Assembly (NCBI RefSeq): GCF_015689175.1
Contig: NZ_CP065047.1
Coordinates: forward strand, 2,976,001-3,040,000
Origin: Mycobacterium kubicae
GTDB lineage: Bacteria; Actinomycetota; Actinomycetes; Mycobacteriales; Mycobacteriaceae
Direction: 5' to 3'
Length of the DNA stretch: 64,000 bases
The notes beneath the pieces were generated by a model, which saw only the letters and a list, made by a program, of their open reading frames with translations, did not search any database and was not told the origin of the DNA. Position 1 is the stretch's first letter; the number at the start of each line of letters is the position of its first letter. Positions 1 to 8,543 of this stretch are shown piece after piece. A program made the position numbers and the translations under genes.

Positions 1-290
1 GTACGCCCGAACGGGCGCGCGCCCAGGTGCAGCGACTGTGGGATCAATCCGGCGGGTTCGGCTGCATGCTGCAGATGGGCCATGAATGGGCCAACCCGGC
101 GGCCACCAAACGATCCGCCGAACTGTTCGCCGCCGAAGTGATGCCGCACTTTCAAGGATTGGCGCAGCCGACGCTGGACGCGGCTGCGCGTGCCGGCCAG
201 GCGCGCGACCAGCTGGCGCAGACCCAGTTGCAGGCCATCGAGCACATGACCAAGAAGTACCAGGACGAACTCGGTTCGCGGGACTCATAG
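1..290 (+). CDS. LLM-class flavin-dependent oxidoreductase, C-terminal part (cut by window start)
   Basis: The reading frame is open from base 3 and ends at a TAG at 288-290, so only about the last 95 residues are present. The segment GGFGCMLQMGHEWAN followed by a helix ending in VMPHF is typical of the C-terminus of luciferase-like monooxygenases of the limonene/alkane type, which use reduced flavin and oxygen. The tail is rich in Gln, Ala and Lys and probably helical. The flavin-binding TIM-barrel core lies outside the window, so the substrate cannot be inferred. Confidence 0.8.
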   Translation, partial: TPERARAQVQRLWDQSGGFGCMLQMGHEWANPAATKRSAELFAAEVMPHFQGLAQPTLDAAARAGQARDQLAQTQLQAIEHMTKKYQDELGSRDS

Positions 291-345
291 CGTTGCTACA
301 GCTGCCACCCAGCGCGGCGCTAACAACCGGATGCAAACCGGATAG

Positions 346-702
346 ATGAGCACCCAATCACTGCGCGACCACGCCCGCCGATTCGATCTCACGCATCTCC
401 TCCTTGCAGCGATCGCAGCCGCAACGCTGATCGCGCTGTGCCACGGCACGCATGCCGGCAGCACCGCTGTGCAAGCCGTCCGACTGACCGACACTACGAT
501 CTCCCAGGCACCGCCCAATCTGCTCGGCGGCGGATTGGCCACCGATGACGGCGACGATCAGGCCCAGCAGCAAGCGCAAATAGCCCTGGAACAGATGCAG
601 CAGGCCGAACAACAGGCAGAAGAGCAGAACGAGTTGGCCACCCAAGAGGCCCAACAGGCCGAACAACAGGGTCTGGAAGTCGAACAACAAGCCGGCCAGT
701 AG
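346..702 (+). CDS. small membrane-anchored or secreted Gln-rich protein
   Basis: A 118-residue protein of unknown function. Residues about 17-37 are hydrophobic (LLLAAIAAATLIAL) and would act as a membrane anchor or signal sequence. The last 50 residues are a low-complexity run of Gln, Glu and Ala with repeated QQAEQQ-like units, predicted to form a charged helix or coiled coil. It begins 55 bases after the preceding oxidoreductase on the same strand, with no obvious ribosome binding site. No enzymatic motif is visible. Several ATGs and GTGs nearby make the start uncertain. Confidence 0.6.
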   Translation: MSTQSLRDHARRFDLTHLLLAAIAAATLIALCHGTHAGSTAVQAVRLTDTTISQAPPNLLGGGLATDDGDDQAQQQAQIALEQMQQAEQQAEEQNELATQEAQQAEQQGLEVEQQAGQ

Positions 703-852
703 CCGCAGCGGCCCGCCATCGGCTGAAGGCTAGCTCGATGCGCGCCCGGCCACCTTCACCAGTTGGCGCGCACGGAATCCGGGATGTGCACCTCTCCGGC
801 TAGGTAGTCCGGTTCCGAGGCCATCCCGATCGATGGCCTAATCAATTGCTGG

Positions 853-1359
853 TCAAGGGTTTTCGGTGGTCACTGGGTTGGGAGTCACCGGATTCGTTAC
901 ACCGGGGAGTTGCCCGGGCCATGGCGGCAGCGCGGCATTCGGTTCAGCCACCGGCGCAACTTCTAGCGGAACACATTTCTTCGCGGTGAGCGCGTTCTTC
1001 CATGCGCCAGGCGGATTGGGTGCGGCCGACAGCGAGCCATCGGGGCAGCGGAAGGAACAAGAACCCTCCAGGACTCCCACCGGAGTGATGACCGAGGCGC
1101 TGAACAGGAGCACGTTGACACCGCCGACACCCTGCACGGCGCCGCCGCCGTACTCGCAGTGCCAGCGACTGCCGTTCTCTTCGACTGGGAAGTCGCACCA
1201 ATAGTGGTAGGCCCCCATCTCCATGCCCGACCCCCCCACCCCGGGATAGTCACACAACCCGGGGCCGGGTACATTTCCGCCCAGATCCGCCTGCGCCGTG
1301 GGAGCACTCAGGCTTAGCGATGCAGTTGCCACTATGCCGAGAATGGCGACTCTCTTCAT
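853..1359 (-). CDS. secreted CDGP-domain protein
   Basis: A 168-residue exported protein. It has a clear Sec signal peptide (KRVAILGIVATASLSLS, cleavage after AQA near residue 24). The mature part has paired cysteines and Gly/Pro-rich stretches ending in a Pro/Thr tail, the pattern of the mycobacterial CDGP domain family whose function is unknown. It has no same-strand partner; the next leftward gene is about 270 bases upstream. The antisense frame over the same bases is ignored because the signal peptide and codon use favour this strand. Confidence 0.75.
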   Translation of the reverse strand: MKRVAILGIVATASLSLSAPTAQADLGGNVPGPGLCDYPGVGGSGMEMGAYHYWCDFPVEENGSRWHCEYGGGAVQGVGGVNVLLFSASVITPVGVLEGSCSFRCPDGSLSAAPNPPGAWKNALTAKKCVPLEVAPVAEPNAALPPWPGQLPGVTNPVTPNPVTTENP

Positions 1360-1632
1360 CTATTCACCTCTTCAAGCGACCGAGGTTCACCGCCGCATCA
1401 TGTGCGGTTACCCGGTCGGGCAATCACCACGATGCTTGGTATTTCTCACGTCCCGCTAGCTCACCTTAACCTTTGCCGCCGCCGGTATTGACCGGAATCC
1501 TAATGACCGCGCCTTCATTTCGGTCGAGGACCAACGTGTATCAGCTAGCTCGGCTCGCATGCCATTTCGGCGTTACTAGGCCGCCGATTATCTTGCAATC
1601 CCACACAATGGCGCTATGGCGGCCGCTGGACA

Positions 1633-2091
1633 TTAGCTCGGCTCGCGTTCGGCCGCCTTGACCAGTTGGCCGGCGAAGTATTTGACGGCACCGCCCAGTG
1701 CCCCTCGCATCAGCGGGCCGGTCCCGCGTACTTTCTCGGTGAACGAGCCGCTCCAGCGAATATCGGTGCCGCCGGCCCGATTCGGGCTGAGAACCACTTC
1801 CGCAACGTAGTCGGTTACCGGGGTTGTCGTGCCGACCAACTTGTAGACGTGACGACGATCCTGCTCGTACTCGACGGTCTCCTCCTGGACGAATACCGGC
1901 CACATGCCGAGCTTGCGAATTGCTCCAACACCACCTGGGGGCGGGTCGCCCTGTCGTACCCAGCTTGAGGTGACGACGATCGGCTTGGCCCACTTCGCCC
2001 AGTTGCCACCATCGGTCACCAGCCGGAACACCGTCGCCGCGGACGCGTTAGTGGTCTTGGTGACTTCGAACGAGTATTTGCGATTCGACAT
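1633..2091 (-). CDS. SRPBCC (START-like) family protein
   Basis: A 152-residue protein with the SRPBCC/polyketide-cyclase fold pattern: an opening strand with the repeated Thr/Ala segment TTNASAATVFRLV, a GNWAKWAKP turn, alternating strands, and a long C-terminal helix. These proteins bind hydrophobic ligands in a deep pocket; some are cyclases, many only bind. I start it at MSNRKYSF because the 22 upstream in-frame residues are Arg/Pro-rich and unlike the family. It stands alone, divergent from the serine hydrolase at 2347. Confidence 0.75.
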   Translation of the reverse strand: MSNRKYSFEVTKTTNASAATVFRLVTDGGNWAKWAKPIVVTSSWVRQGDPPPGGVGAIRKLGMWPVFVQEETVEYEQDRRHVYKLVGTTTPVTDYVAEVVLSPNRAGGTDIRWSGSFTEKVRGTGPLMRGALGGAVKYFAGQLVKAAEREPS

Positions 2092-2346
2092 GCGTGACTC
2101 CCAAGATGGCCGAACAGTGTTGCCGCGTACCCTACCGCGCACCGGACCCCGGACCATGCGGGCCGACTTCGACCAAGGGGCCGATCTCGCATGGTTTGCC
2201 CGCCGACACTCGCAATCGTCGATTGGGTTGGTGCCAGTTAAGAATTGATGGTCACGACCGGCAATTTGTTAATGGGTTCTCCCATCGCTGAGACACCGCG
2301 CTGAAAACAACAATCCCGTGCACACGACCCGCCCTGGGCTGCAATT

Positions 2347-3633
2347 ATGCTCGGTATGGCAAAACCGTCCATACTCACCGCCGATAGTGGCTTGCCGTCC
2401 GGCGTCCAAGGTGCTTGCGATTCGCGTTTTCTATCGGTCATCCGCGCATTCGCCGGCCTCTACCCCGGCCGCAAATTCGGTGGAGGAGCGCTCTCGGTCT
2501 ACATCGACGGTCGTCAAGCCGTCGACGTGTGGACGGGTTACTCTGACCGTGGCGGCGAGATTCCCTGGACGGCAGACACCGCTGCCATGGTGTTCTCGGC
2601 CACTAAAGGGTTGGCTGCCACCATCATTCACCGATTGGTCGACCGCGGCCTGCTGTCCTATGACGTTCCGGTGGCCGAATATTGGCGCGAATTCGGCGCC
2701 AACGGCAAGGAGGAGATCACGGTCAGCGATGTGTTGCGTCACCGCGCCGGACTGTCGCACCTCAAGGGCGTCGGCAAGGACGAGGTCATGGATCACCTGC
2801 TGATGGAGGAGCGGCTGGCCGCTGCTCCGCTGGACCGGATGCACGGAAAGATGGCCTACCACGCCATCACCTACGGTTGGTTGCTGTCTGGTCTGGCCCG
2901 GGCGGTGACCGGCAAAGGAATGCGCGAATTGTTTCGCGAAGAGCTCGCCCGCCCACTCGACACCGATGGCCTGCACTTGGGCCGCCCGCCCGCCGACGCG
3001 CCGACGAAGGTGGCGCAAACCTTGTTGCCGCAGGCCAAGATTCCCACACCGCTGCTGGACTTCATCGCGCCCAAGGTGGCTGGGCTGTCCTTCTCTGGCC
3101 TGCTCGGCTCGATCTACTTCCCGGGCATCCTGTCCATGTTGCAAGGCGACATGCCATTCCTGGACGGTGAGCTACCCGCTGTCAACGGGGTGGTCACTGC
3201 GCGCGGATTGGCCAAGACGTATGCCGCGCTGGCCAACGACGGCGTCATCGACGGCACCCAGCTGTTGTCGTCCGAGGCGGTGGCGAACATGAAGGGTAAG
3301 GCCGAACTCTGGCCGGATTTCAACCTGGGTATCCCTTTCACTTACCACCAGGGCTACCAATCTTCGCCCGTGCCAGGGTTTCTCGATGGCTATGGCCACA
3401 TCGGGCTAGGCGGGACCGTGGGATGGGCGGACCCCGAGACCGGCAGCTCATTCGGCTATGTGCACAACCGCCTGCTGACGATGTTGTTGTTCGACGTCGG
3501 CTCCTTCGCGGGATTGGCGCCGCTGTTGACCAACGCTGTCTCGGCAGCCCGCGAGGACGAACCGCTCGAGGTGCCGCGATTCGGGGCGCCCTATCACGCT
3601 CCCGACGAACACGAGCCCGCCGCAGGCGAGTAG
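2347..3633 (+). CDS. lipD: LipD-like serine hydrolase of the class C beta-lactamase fold
   Basis: A 428-residue protein of the beta-lactamase/esterase family, likely a carboxylesterase or lipase rather than a true beta-lactamase. The SxxK nucleophile motif is SATK at residues 84-87. A Tyr in the region YHAITYGW (about 178-183) is the probable general base partner, and a GHIGLGG segment near the C-terminus stands in for the third active-site motif. No signal peptide is evident. Gene order with the small membrane protein and the FadD31-like ligase downstream matches the recalled M. tuberculosis lipD-Rv1924c-fadD31 order, which is the basis for the symbol. A second ATG at 2356 is an equally possible start. 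Confidence 0.8.
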   Translation: MLGMAKPSILTADSGLPSGVQGACDSRFLSVIRAFAGLYPGRKFGGGALSVYIDGRQAVDVWTGYSDRGGEIPWTADTAAMVFSATKGLAATIIHRLVDRGLLSYDVPVAEYWREFGANGKEEITVSDVLRHRAGLSHLKGVGKDEVMDHLLMEERLAAAPLDRMHGKMAYHAITYGWLLSGLARAVTGKGMRELFREELARPLDTDGLHLGRPPADAPTKVAQTLLPQAKIPTPLLDFIAPKVAGLSFSGLLGSIYFPGILSMLQGDMPFLDGELPAVNGVVTARGLAKTYAALANDGVIDGTQLLSSEAVANMKGKAELWPDFNLGIPFTYHQGYQSSPVPGFLDGYGHIGLGGTVGWADPETGSSFGYVHNRLLTMLLFDVGSFAGLAPLLTNAVSAAREDEPLEVPRFGAPYHAPDEHEPAAGE

Positions 3634-3675
3634 CCCCGGGCCGTCCCGGCGCGAACGTGCACCGTTGTACGCCCG

Positions 3676-3694
3676 GTCCGGCGTGTCGCCGGAC
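3676..3694. terminator. hairpin between convergent genes
   Basis: A perfect 7-base inverted repeat, GTCCGGC, five-base loop GTGTC, GCCGGAC. It lies in the 73-base gap between the rightward serine hydrolase and the leftward membrane protein. No U tract follows, which is usual for mycobacterial hairpin terminators. The role is inferred from position. Confidence 0.5.
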
Positions 3695-3706
3695 AGACAC
3701 GCACGC

Positions 3707-4078
3707 TCACCGGATGAACAGCCAAACCAGGCCGGCGGCAAGCAGCAGCAGCACGATCCAAATGGCTGCGCGGGTGACTCGTGATTGGCGACCGAACCAC
3801 TGGCGCAACTGGACAAATCGCCAGTCGGTCCACGCGTACGCGCCCGCGGCCCAGTCAGCTTCGACCGCTAGTAACCGCAATGCAATCAGCAGCGCCGGGA
3901 TGCCTAATTCGGGCAGCACGACGATCAGGGGGATGGATGCCACCAACAAAACGCCCCCAAGAACAGCCAGGAAAGCACGCAGTGGCCTGGGCCGGGCACG
4001 ACCCCGATCCCGGTACGCCAGCACCCGGGCAAGCGCCGCCTCGCGCGTCGCCGCGCTGCGGTCATCGGGTGAATCCAC
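3707..4078 (-). CDS. small integral membrane protein (PGPGW/TIGR02611-like)
   Basis: A 123-residue protein with an Arg-rich cytoplasmic N-terminus (to about residue 33), hydrophobic segments at about 36-70 (FLAVLGGVLLVASIPLIVV and a second Ala/Leu-rich stretch) and a last one at about 104-122 (AIWIVLLLLAAGLVWLF). The central segment PELGIPALLIALRLLAVE resembles the PGPGW family of small actinobacterial membrane proteins. The function is unknown. It corresponds by position to Rv1924c in the recalled M. tuberculosis order. Confidence 0.7.
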   Translation of the reverse strand: MDSPDDRSAATREAALARVLAYRDRGRARPRPLRAFLAVLGGVLLVASIPLIVVLPELGIPALLIALRLLAVEADWAAGAYAWTDWRFVQLRQWFGRQSRVTRAAIWIVLLLLAAGLVWLFIR

Positions 4079-4202
4079 GAAATGCTCCTACTCGGCGGGG
4101 TTGGCCCACGCCGACTTCAGTAAAACGGCGCGGTGTTCTGGACCCGAGCCGGGGTGGCCAGGGCCACATCACGCTTACCCCGGCGACGGCTGTTGGGCTT
4201 TA

Positions 4203-4208
4203 TAGACT
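4203..4208 (+). promoter_or_regulatory. -10 box for leaderless fadD31-like gene
   Basis: TAGACT fits TANNNT and ends six bases before the ATG at 4215, the spacing expected when transcription starts at the start codon. No ribosome binding site precedes that ATG, which agrees with a leaderless transcript. No convincing -35 box is seen. Confidence 0.5.
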
Positions 4209-4214
4209 GCGCAC

Positions 4215-6044
4215 ATGGGTCGGGATGCGTCGGTTCGAGATGGCTTGTTGCAGATCGAAGACTGCCTCGACGACCACGGCGCCATTTCGCTACCACCGGG
4301 CACCACGCTGATATCGCTGATCGAGCGCAACATCAATTACGTCGGCAACTCCATCGCTTATCGCTACCTCGACCACAGCGGGACGGGGGACGGTCACACG
4401 TTCGAGGTGACCTGGGCCCAATTCGGTGTGCGATTGGCGGCCATCGGCGCCCGCGTGCAGCAGTTCGCCGGTGCGGGCGACCGAGTCGCCATCCTGGCAC
4501 CACAGGGCATCGACTACGTCGCCGGCTTCTACGCGGCCATCAAGGCGGGCACCATCGCGGTGCCGTTGTTCGCCCCCGAACTGCCCGGACACGTCGAACG
4601 GCTCGACACCGCCCTGCACGATTCGCAACCGACGGTGGTATTGACCACGGCCGCGGCCAAGGGCGCCGTCGAAAATTTCTTGACCGATCGGGTTAGTTTG
4701 CGCAAGCCCGAAGTCTTGACCATCGACGAGATACCCGACTCCGCCGGCGAGTCACTCGCCCCTGTCGAGTTGGACATCGACGCCGTTTCCCACCTGCAGT
4801 ACACCTCCGGCGCGACGAGACCCCCGGTCGGAGTGGAGATCACCCACCGCGCGGTCGGCACGAACCTGGTGCAGATGATCCTGTCCATCGACTTACTCAA
4901 TCGGAACACCCACGGTGTCAGTTGGTTACCGCTCTACCACGACATGGGCCTGTCGATGATCGGCTTTCCGGCTGTATACGGGGGTCACTCGACTCTGATG
5001 TCGCCGACCGCCTTCGTCCGCCGGCCGCTGCGGTGGATCCACGCTTTGTCGGAAGGGTCCAAGACGGGGCGGGTGGTCACCGCCGCGCCGAATTTCGCCT
5101 ACGAGTGGACGGCCCAGCGCGGCCTGCCCGCCGAGGGTGATGACGTCGATCTGAGCAACGTCGTCCTGATCATCGGTTCCGAGCCAGTCAGCATCGACGC
5201 GGTGACCACATTCAACAAGGCGTTCGCGCCCTACGGGTTACCGCGCACGGCGTTCAAGCCGTCCTACGGCATCGCCGAGGCGACGCTCATGGTCGCCACC
5301 ATCGACCATGCCGCACACACGTCGGTCGTCTATCTCGATCGGGAGCAACTTGGTGCGGGTTTGGCCGTCCCGGTGCCCTCCGATGCGCCCAACGCGGTCG
5401 TGCAGGTTTCATGTGGTCAGGTGGCGCGCAGCCTGTGGGCCGTCATTGTCGATCCGGAGACGGGCAGCGAAATACGGGACGGCCACATCGGTGAAGTCTG
5501 GTTGCAGGGCGACAATGTCGGCCGGGGTTATTGGCGACGCCCTGCGGAAACCAAGACGACGTTCCGCGCCAGGTTGCATTCGCAGCTCAGCGAAGGCAGT
5601 CACGCCGACGGCGCTGCAGTAGACGGAAACTGGCTGCGCACCGGGGATCTCGGCGTCTACCTCGACAGCGAGCTCTACATCACCGGGCGCATTGCCGACT
5701 TGATCACCATCGAGGGCTTCCACCACTACCCGCAGGACCTCGAGGCCACCGCCGCGGAGGCCTCGCCGATGATTCGCCGAGGATACGTCACTGCCTTCGC
5801 CGTTCCCGCGGACGGCGCCGGCCAACAACTGGTGATCGTGGCCGAGCGGGCGGCCGGCACGGGTCGGGCTGATCCGGCGCCGGCCGTCGAGGCGATCGAA
5901 GCGGCGGTGTCACACCGCCATCGGGTCCGCGTCGCAGACGTGAAGTTGCTGCCGGCCGGCGCTATCCCACGCACCACCAGCGGCAAGCTGGCTCGGCGGG
6001 CATGCCGGGCGGAATACCTGAACGGCGCACTGGGCGCCCACTAG
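4215..6044 (+). CDS. fadD31: fatty-acyl-AMP ligase (FadD31-like)
   Basis: A 609-residue adenylate-forming enzyme of the FAAL type, which activates a fatty acid as acyl-AMP for transfer to a carrier protein. The ATP-grasping loop reads LQYTSGATRPP at about 194-204, with the FAAL-style Thr-Arg in place of the Thr-Gly of acyl-CoA ligases. Later motifs are WLPLYHDMGL, PSYGIAEATL, the hinge WLRTGDLGVY and the C-terminal Lys in TTSGKLARRA. No polyketide synthase or acyl carrier protein lies nearby, so the partner is unknown. Synteny with lipD and tpx supports the FadD31 assignment. Confidence 0.85.
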   Translation: MGRDASVRDGLLQIEDCLDDHGAISLPPGTTLISLIERNINYVGNSIAYRYLDHSGTGDGHTFEVTWAQFGVRLAAIGARVQQFAGAGDRVAILAPQGIDYVAGFYAAIKAGTIAVPLFAPELPGHVERLDTALHDSQPTVVLTTAAAKGAVENFLTDRVSLRKPEVLTIDEIPDSAGESLAPVELDIDAVSHLQYTSGATRPPVGVEITHRAVGTNLVQMILSIDLLNRNTHGVSWLPLYHDMGLSMIGFPAVYGGHSTLMSPTAFVRRPLRWIHALSEGSKTGRVVTAAPNFAYEWTAQRGLPAEGDDVDLSNVVLIIGSEPVSIDAVTTFNKAFAPYGLPRTAFKPSYGIAEATLMVATIDHAAHTSVVYLDREQLGAGLAVPVPSDAPNAVVQVSCGQVARSLWAVIVDPETGSEIRDGHIGEVWLQGDNVGRGYWRRPAETKTTFRARLHSQLSEGSHADGAAVDGNWLRTGDLGVYLDSELYITGRIADLITIEGFHHYPQDLEATAAEASPMIRRGYVTAFAVPADGAGQQLVIVAERAAGTGRADPAPAVEAIEAAVSHRHRVRVADVKLLPAGAIPRTTSGKLARRACRAEYLNGALGAH

Positions 6045-6072
6045 GCAACAGCAGGCGTGCCACGATGGTGGT

Positions 6073-6846
6073 ATGACAGCCGCATCCGGCACTCCGGGTG
6101 ACGAAGCAGGCATCAGCCCGGCCTTGGCGGGATTTCCCGTCACCCCGCCGCCGTTGCCCGGCCCAGTCGTTTGCGACCAGCATTGGCGTGACTTGGCCTT
6201 CGTGCATTGGCCGGTGCCACCCGACAGTGTCGAGCACCTGTACCCGCCCGGCACTCGGCCCGACATCTTCGCCGACGGAATGACATACGTGGGGCTGATC
6301 CCGTTCCTGCTCTGCGACACCAAAGTGGGCAGCGCGCTGCCGCTGCCGTATGTCGGCACTTTCCCCGAGACCAACATTCGCCTGTATTCCACCGACGATG
6401 CCGGACGCCATGGTGTGCTCTTCCGGTCTCTGGAGACCGCGCGCCTGGCCGTTGTTCCCGTCACCCGCATCGCCTTGGGCATCCCGTACACCTGGGCCAA
6501 GATGCGAATTGACCGGGCAGGCAATGAGATCACCTATCAAAGCGTGCGGCGCTGGCCGCGGCGTGGGTTACGCAGCCTGGTGCGCATCAGGGTGGGCGAC
6601 GTGGTCGAGCCGACGCCGTTGGAGATTTGGCTGACCGCCCGCTGGGGCGCGCATACCCGCAAGGCCGGCCGGACGTGGTGGGTGCCCAACGAGCACGATC
6701 CGTGGCCATTGCAGGCCGCGGAGGTCGTCGACCTGCTCGACGACTTGCTGGTCGCCAGCGGGGTGCAACCGGCCGGTGAGGCCCTGCGCGCAGTGTTTTC
6801 CCGCGGCGTTCGAGCCAAATTCGGCCGTCCCTGTGCGCTGCCCTAG
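6073..6846 (+). CDS. DUF2071 (YqjF-like) protein
   Basis: A 257-residue soluble protein of the DUF2071/YqjF family, related to acetoacetate decarboxylase-like folds but with no proven enzyme activity. Recognisable features are the opening HWRDLAFVHWPV, the TYVGLIPF strand, the PYVGTFPETNIRLY segment and the C-terminal RAKFGRP. It starts 28 bases after the FadD31-like gene and is probably cotranscribed with it. Its last four bases overlap the end of the convergent gene at 6843. By position it corresponds to Rv1927 of M. tuberculosis as I recall it. Confidence 0.75.
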   Translation: MTAASGTPGDEAGISPALAGFPVTPPPLPGPVVCDQHWRDLAFVHWPVPPDSVEHLYPPGTRPDIFADGMTYVGLIPFLLCDTKVGSALPLPYVGTFPETNIRLYSTDDAGRHGVLFRSLETARLAVVPVTRIALGIPYTWAKMRIDRAGNEITYQSVRRWPRRGLRSLVRIRVGDVVEPTPLEIWLTARWGAHTRKAGRTWWVPNEHDPWPLQAAEVVDLLDDLLVASGVQPAGEALRAVFSRGVRAKFGRPCALP

Positions 6847-7283
6847 TAGGACAGCACGTGGAAATGCCCGTGCGGGCAATCGCCTTCGATGCCGCCGAAC
6901 GGATCGTCGTCGAATTCCCGCCAGACCCAGTGACTTCCGCAATACGTGGCCGCACAATCGGGGCAGTGATAGGGCGCGTAGCTGTAACTGAGGCGGTACA
7001 GCAAGGACGCATCGGTGTGCGATATCGCCTGCGTGACAACGTCAATACGGTCGGCAGAGATCGGATGACTGGTGAGGCCGAAGAAGGTCTCCACCACCAG
7101 GGCGGCTTGGTCGCCGGGCCGCTCCAAGACATCCAACTCGGCCATTGCTTGCAGCGCCGGCCGTAAGCTACCGCTCACCGCGTCGGCAGGGGTCGCGAGC
7201 CAGACCCGCCCGGCGAGCTCGCCGCAAATAGCGCACTCGAAGCGGGCCTGGCGACCGCCCGCCTCAGGGGCAGGTGTATCCAC
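6843..7283 (-). CDS. hypothetical protein with Cys/His zinc-ribbon-like clusters
   Basis: A 146-residue protein of unknown function. It has a CxxC pair near the N-terminus (C17 and C20 in FECAICGEL) and a second Cys/His group near the C-terminus (HCPDC, YCGSHW, CPHGHFH), which suggests a structural zinc site. The middle part is helical and acidic. Its first 20 bases overlap the end of the SDR gene at 7264, so the two are translationally close and likely form one leftward unit. Confidence 0.65.
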   Translation of the reverse strand: MDTPAPEAGGRQARFECAICGELAGRVWLATPADAVSGSLRPALQAMAELDVLERPGDQAALVVETFFGLTSHPISADRIDVVTQAISHTDASLLYRLSYSYAPYHCPDCAATYCGSHWVWREFDDDPFGGIEGDCPHGHFHVLSY

Positions 7284-8031
7284 CGTCGATCACGATGTCG
7301 GAGCCGGTCATGTAGCTAGACGCCGCGCTGGCCAGGTAGACGTAGAGGCCCGTGAGCTCTTCGGGTCGTCCCAATCGCCCCAACGGAACTTTCGGCTCCC
7401 AAAGTTTGTGGTACTCGGCCAAAGGCTCGACGAGTTCGGTGAGGATGTAGCCCGGGCTGACGCTGTTGACCCGAATGTTGTGCGGCGCAAACTCCACCGC
7501 CATTGCTTTGGTCAGGTGGATGACGGCGGCTTTCGATGTGCAGTAGTGGCCGACGTTCTGCGGGGTGTTGATGATGTGCCCCGACATCGACGCGGTGTTG
7601 ATGATCGCCCCGCCCTGCCCTTGTCGCACCATGGCCTTGGCCGCGGCCTGGGCGGTGAGAAAGACGCCGGTGACGTTGGTGGTTTGGATCGTCTGGAATT
7701 CTCGCAACGCCATATCCAGCATTGGCGTGTCGGTGATGATGCCGGCGTTGCACACCGCGATGTCGATCCCGCCGAATTCGGTGCTCACCCGGTCCACCAT
7801 GTCGGTGACTTGGTCGGGCTGCGTGACGTCACAGCCGATGGAGACCGCTTGGCCGCCGGACGCGGAGATCTCGTCGACCACCTCATCCAACGCACGGCGA
7901 TTGCGTGCCGCGACGGCCACCTGAGCGCCGGCTTCGGCGTATGCCAGTGCGACTTTCTTGCCGATGCCGCTGGAGCCTCCGGTGACCAAGGCTCGCTTAC
8001 CACGCAGACTGAACAGCTCCAAGACGGTCAT
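7264..8031 (-). CDS. short-chain dehydrogenase/reductase (Rv1928c-like)
   Basis: A 255-residue classical SDR. The dinucleotide motif TGGSSGIG is at 17-24, NAG at 95-97, and the catalytic Ser, Tyr and Lys are S148, Y163 and K167 (YCTSK). Arg-rich residues after strand two (AARNRR) suggest NADP(H), but this is inference. The C-terminus (VIDGGYTCP) is conventional. It diverges from the SnoaL-like gene at 8067 and runs into the Cys-rich protein at 6843. The substrate is unknown. The position matches Rv1928c. Confidence 0.85.
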   Translation of the reverse strand: MTVLELFSLRGKRALVTGGSSGIGKKVALAYAEAGAQVAVAARNRRALDEVVDEISASGGQAVSIGCDVTQPDQVTDMVDRVSTEFGGIDIAVCNAGIITDTPMLDMALREFQTIQTTNVTGVFLTAQAAAKAMVRQGQGGAIINTASMSGHIINTPQNVGHYCTSKAAVIHLTKAMAVEFAPHNIRVNSVSPGYILTELVEPLAEYHKLWEPKVPLGRLGRPEELTGLYVYLASAASSYMTGSDIVIDGGYTCP

Positions 8032-8053
8032 GGTTAGACCCTTACCGCACGTC

Positions 8054-8059
8054 TACTGT
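8054..8059 (+). promoter_or_regulatory. -10 box, probably leaderless
   Basis: TACTGT fits TANNNT and ends seven bases before the ATG at 8067. It also overlaps the alternative GTG at 8058, which argues for the ATG as the true start. Confidence 0.4.
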
Positions 8060-8066
8060 GTCCGCT

Positions 8067-8543
8067 ATGGGCAAGTTCACCAGGGCTGAAGTTGAGCAAG
8101 CCGTCAACCACTACACAACTGTCGTCGAAGGGTGCTCGGCTTCTGGTGACTGGCGGCCCTTCGCCGACCTGTTCACAGAGGATGTCGTCTACACCGAGCA
8201 CCACTACGGGGTCTTTCGGGGGCGCGAGGAGGTGCGGAACTGGATCGTGGCCGTGATGGCCCCGTTCCCGCATATGCGGTTTCCGTCTGACTGGATCGCC
8301 TACGACGACGACAACGACGCCGTGGTCTTACTGATCAAGAACCTGTTGGATCACCCGACCGAGGAAGATGGCGAGCCGTTCTGGTTTCCGAACTGGACTC
8401 GGCTGGTCTACGCCGGCGACGGGCTCTTCTCCAGCGAGGAAGACATCTACAACCCCAACCGCGACGCCCCGAAGGTCGTGAGCGAATGGCTGCGCGCCGG
8501 AGGCAAATTCGCCTCTGATCAGTTCCTGGCGCCGAAGTCTTAA
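8067..8543 (+). CDS. SnoaL/NTF2-like fold protein
   Basis: A 158-residue protein with the NTF2-like pattern: an N-terminal helix pair (VEQAVNHYTTVVEGCSASGDW), then DLFTEDVVYTEHHYG and REEVRNWI, followed by curved strands. Members are small isomerases, dehydratases or ligand-binding proteins; steroid isomerase-like and limonene epoxide hydrolase-like enzymes share the fold. The residues seen do not fix the activity. A GTG at 8058 would add three residues. Its stop overlaps the end of the convergent DJ-1 family gene by four bases. Confidence 0.75.
   Translation: MGKFTRAEVEQAVNHYTTVVEGCSASGDWRPFADLFTEDVVYTEHHYGVFRGREEVRNWIVAVMAPFPHMRFPSDWIAYDDDNDAVVLLIKNLLDHPTEEDGEPFWFPNWTRLVYAGDGLFSSEEDIYNPNRDAPKVVSEWLRAGGKFASDQFLAPKS

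Noticed and set aside
7072..8037. Plus-strand frame opposite the SDR at 7264
   Set aside because: No recognisable domain; the SDR on the minus strand has all catalytic residues.
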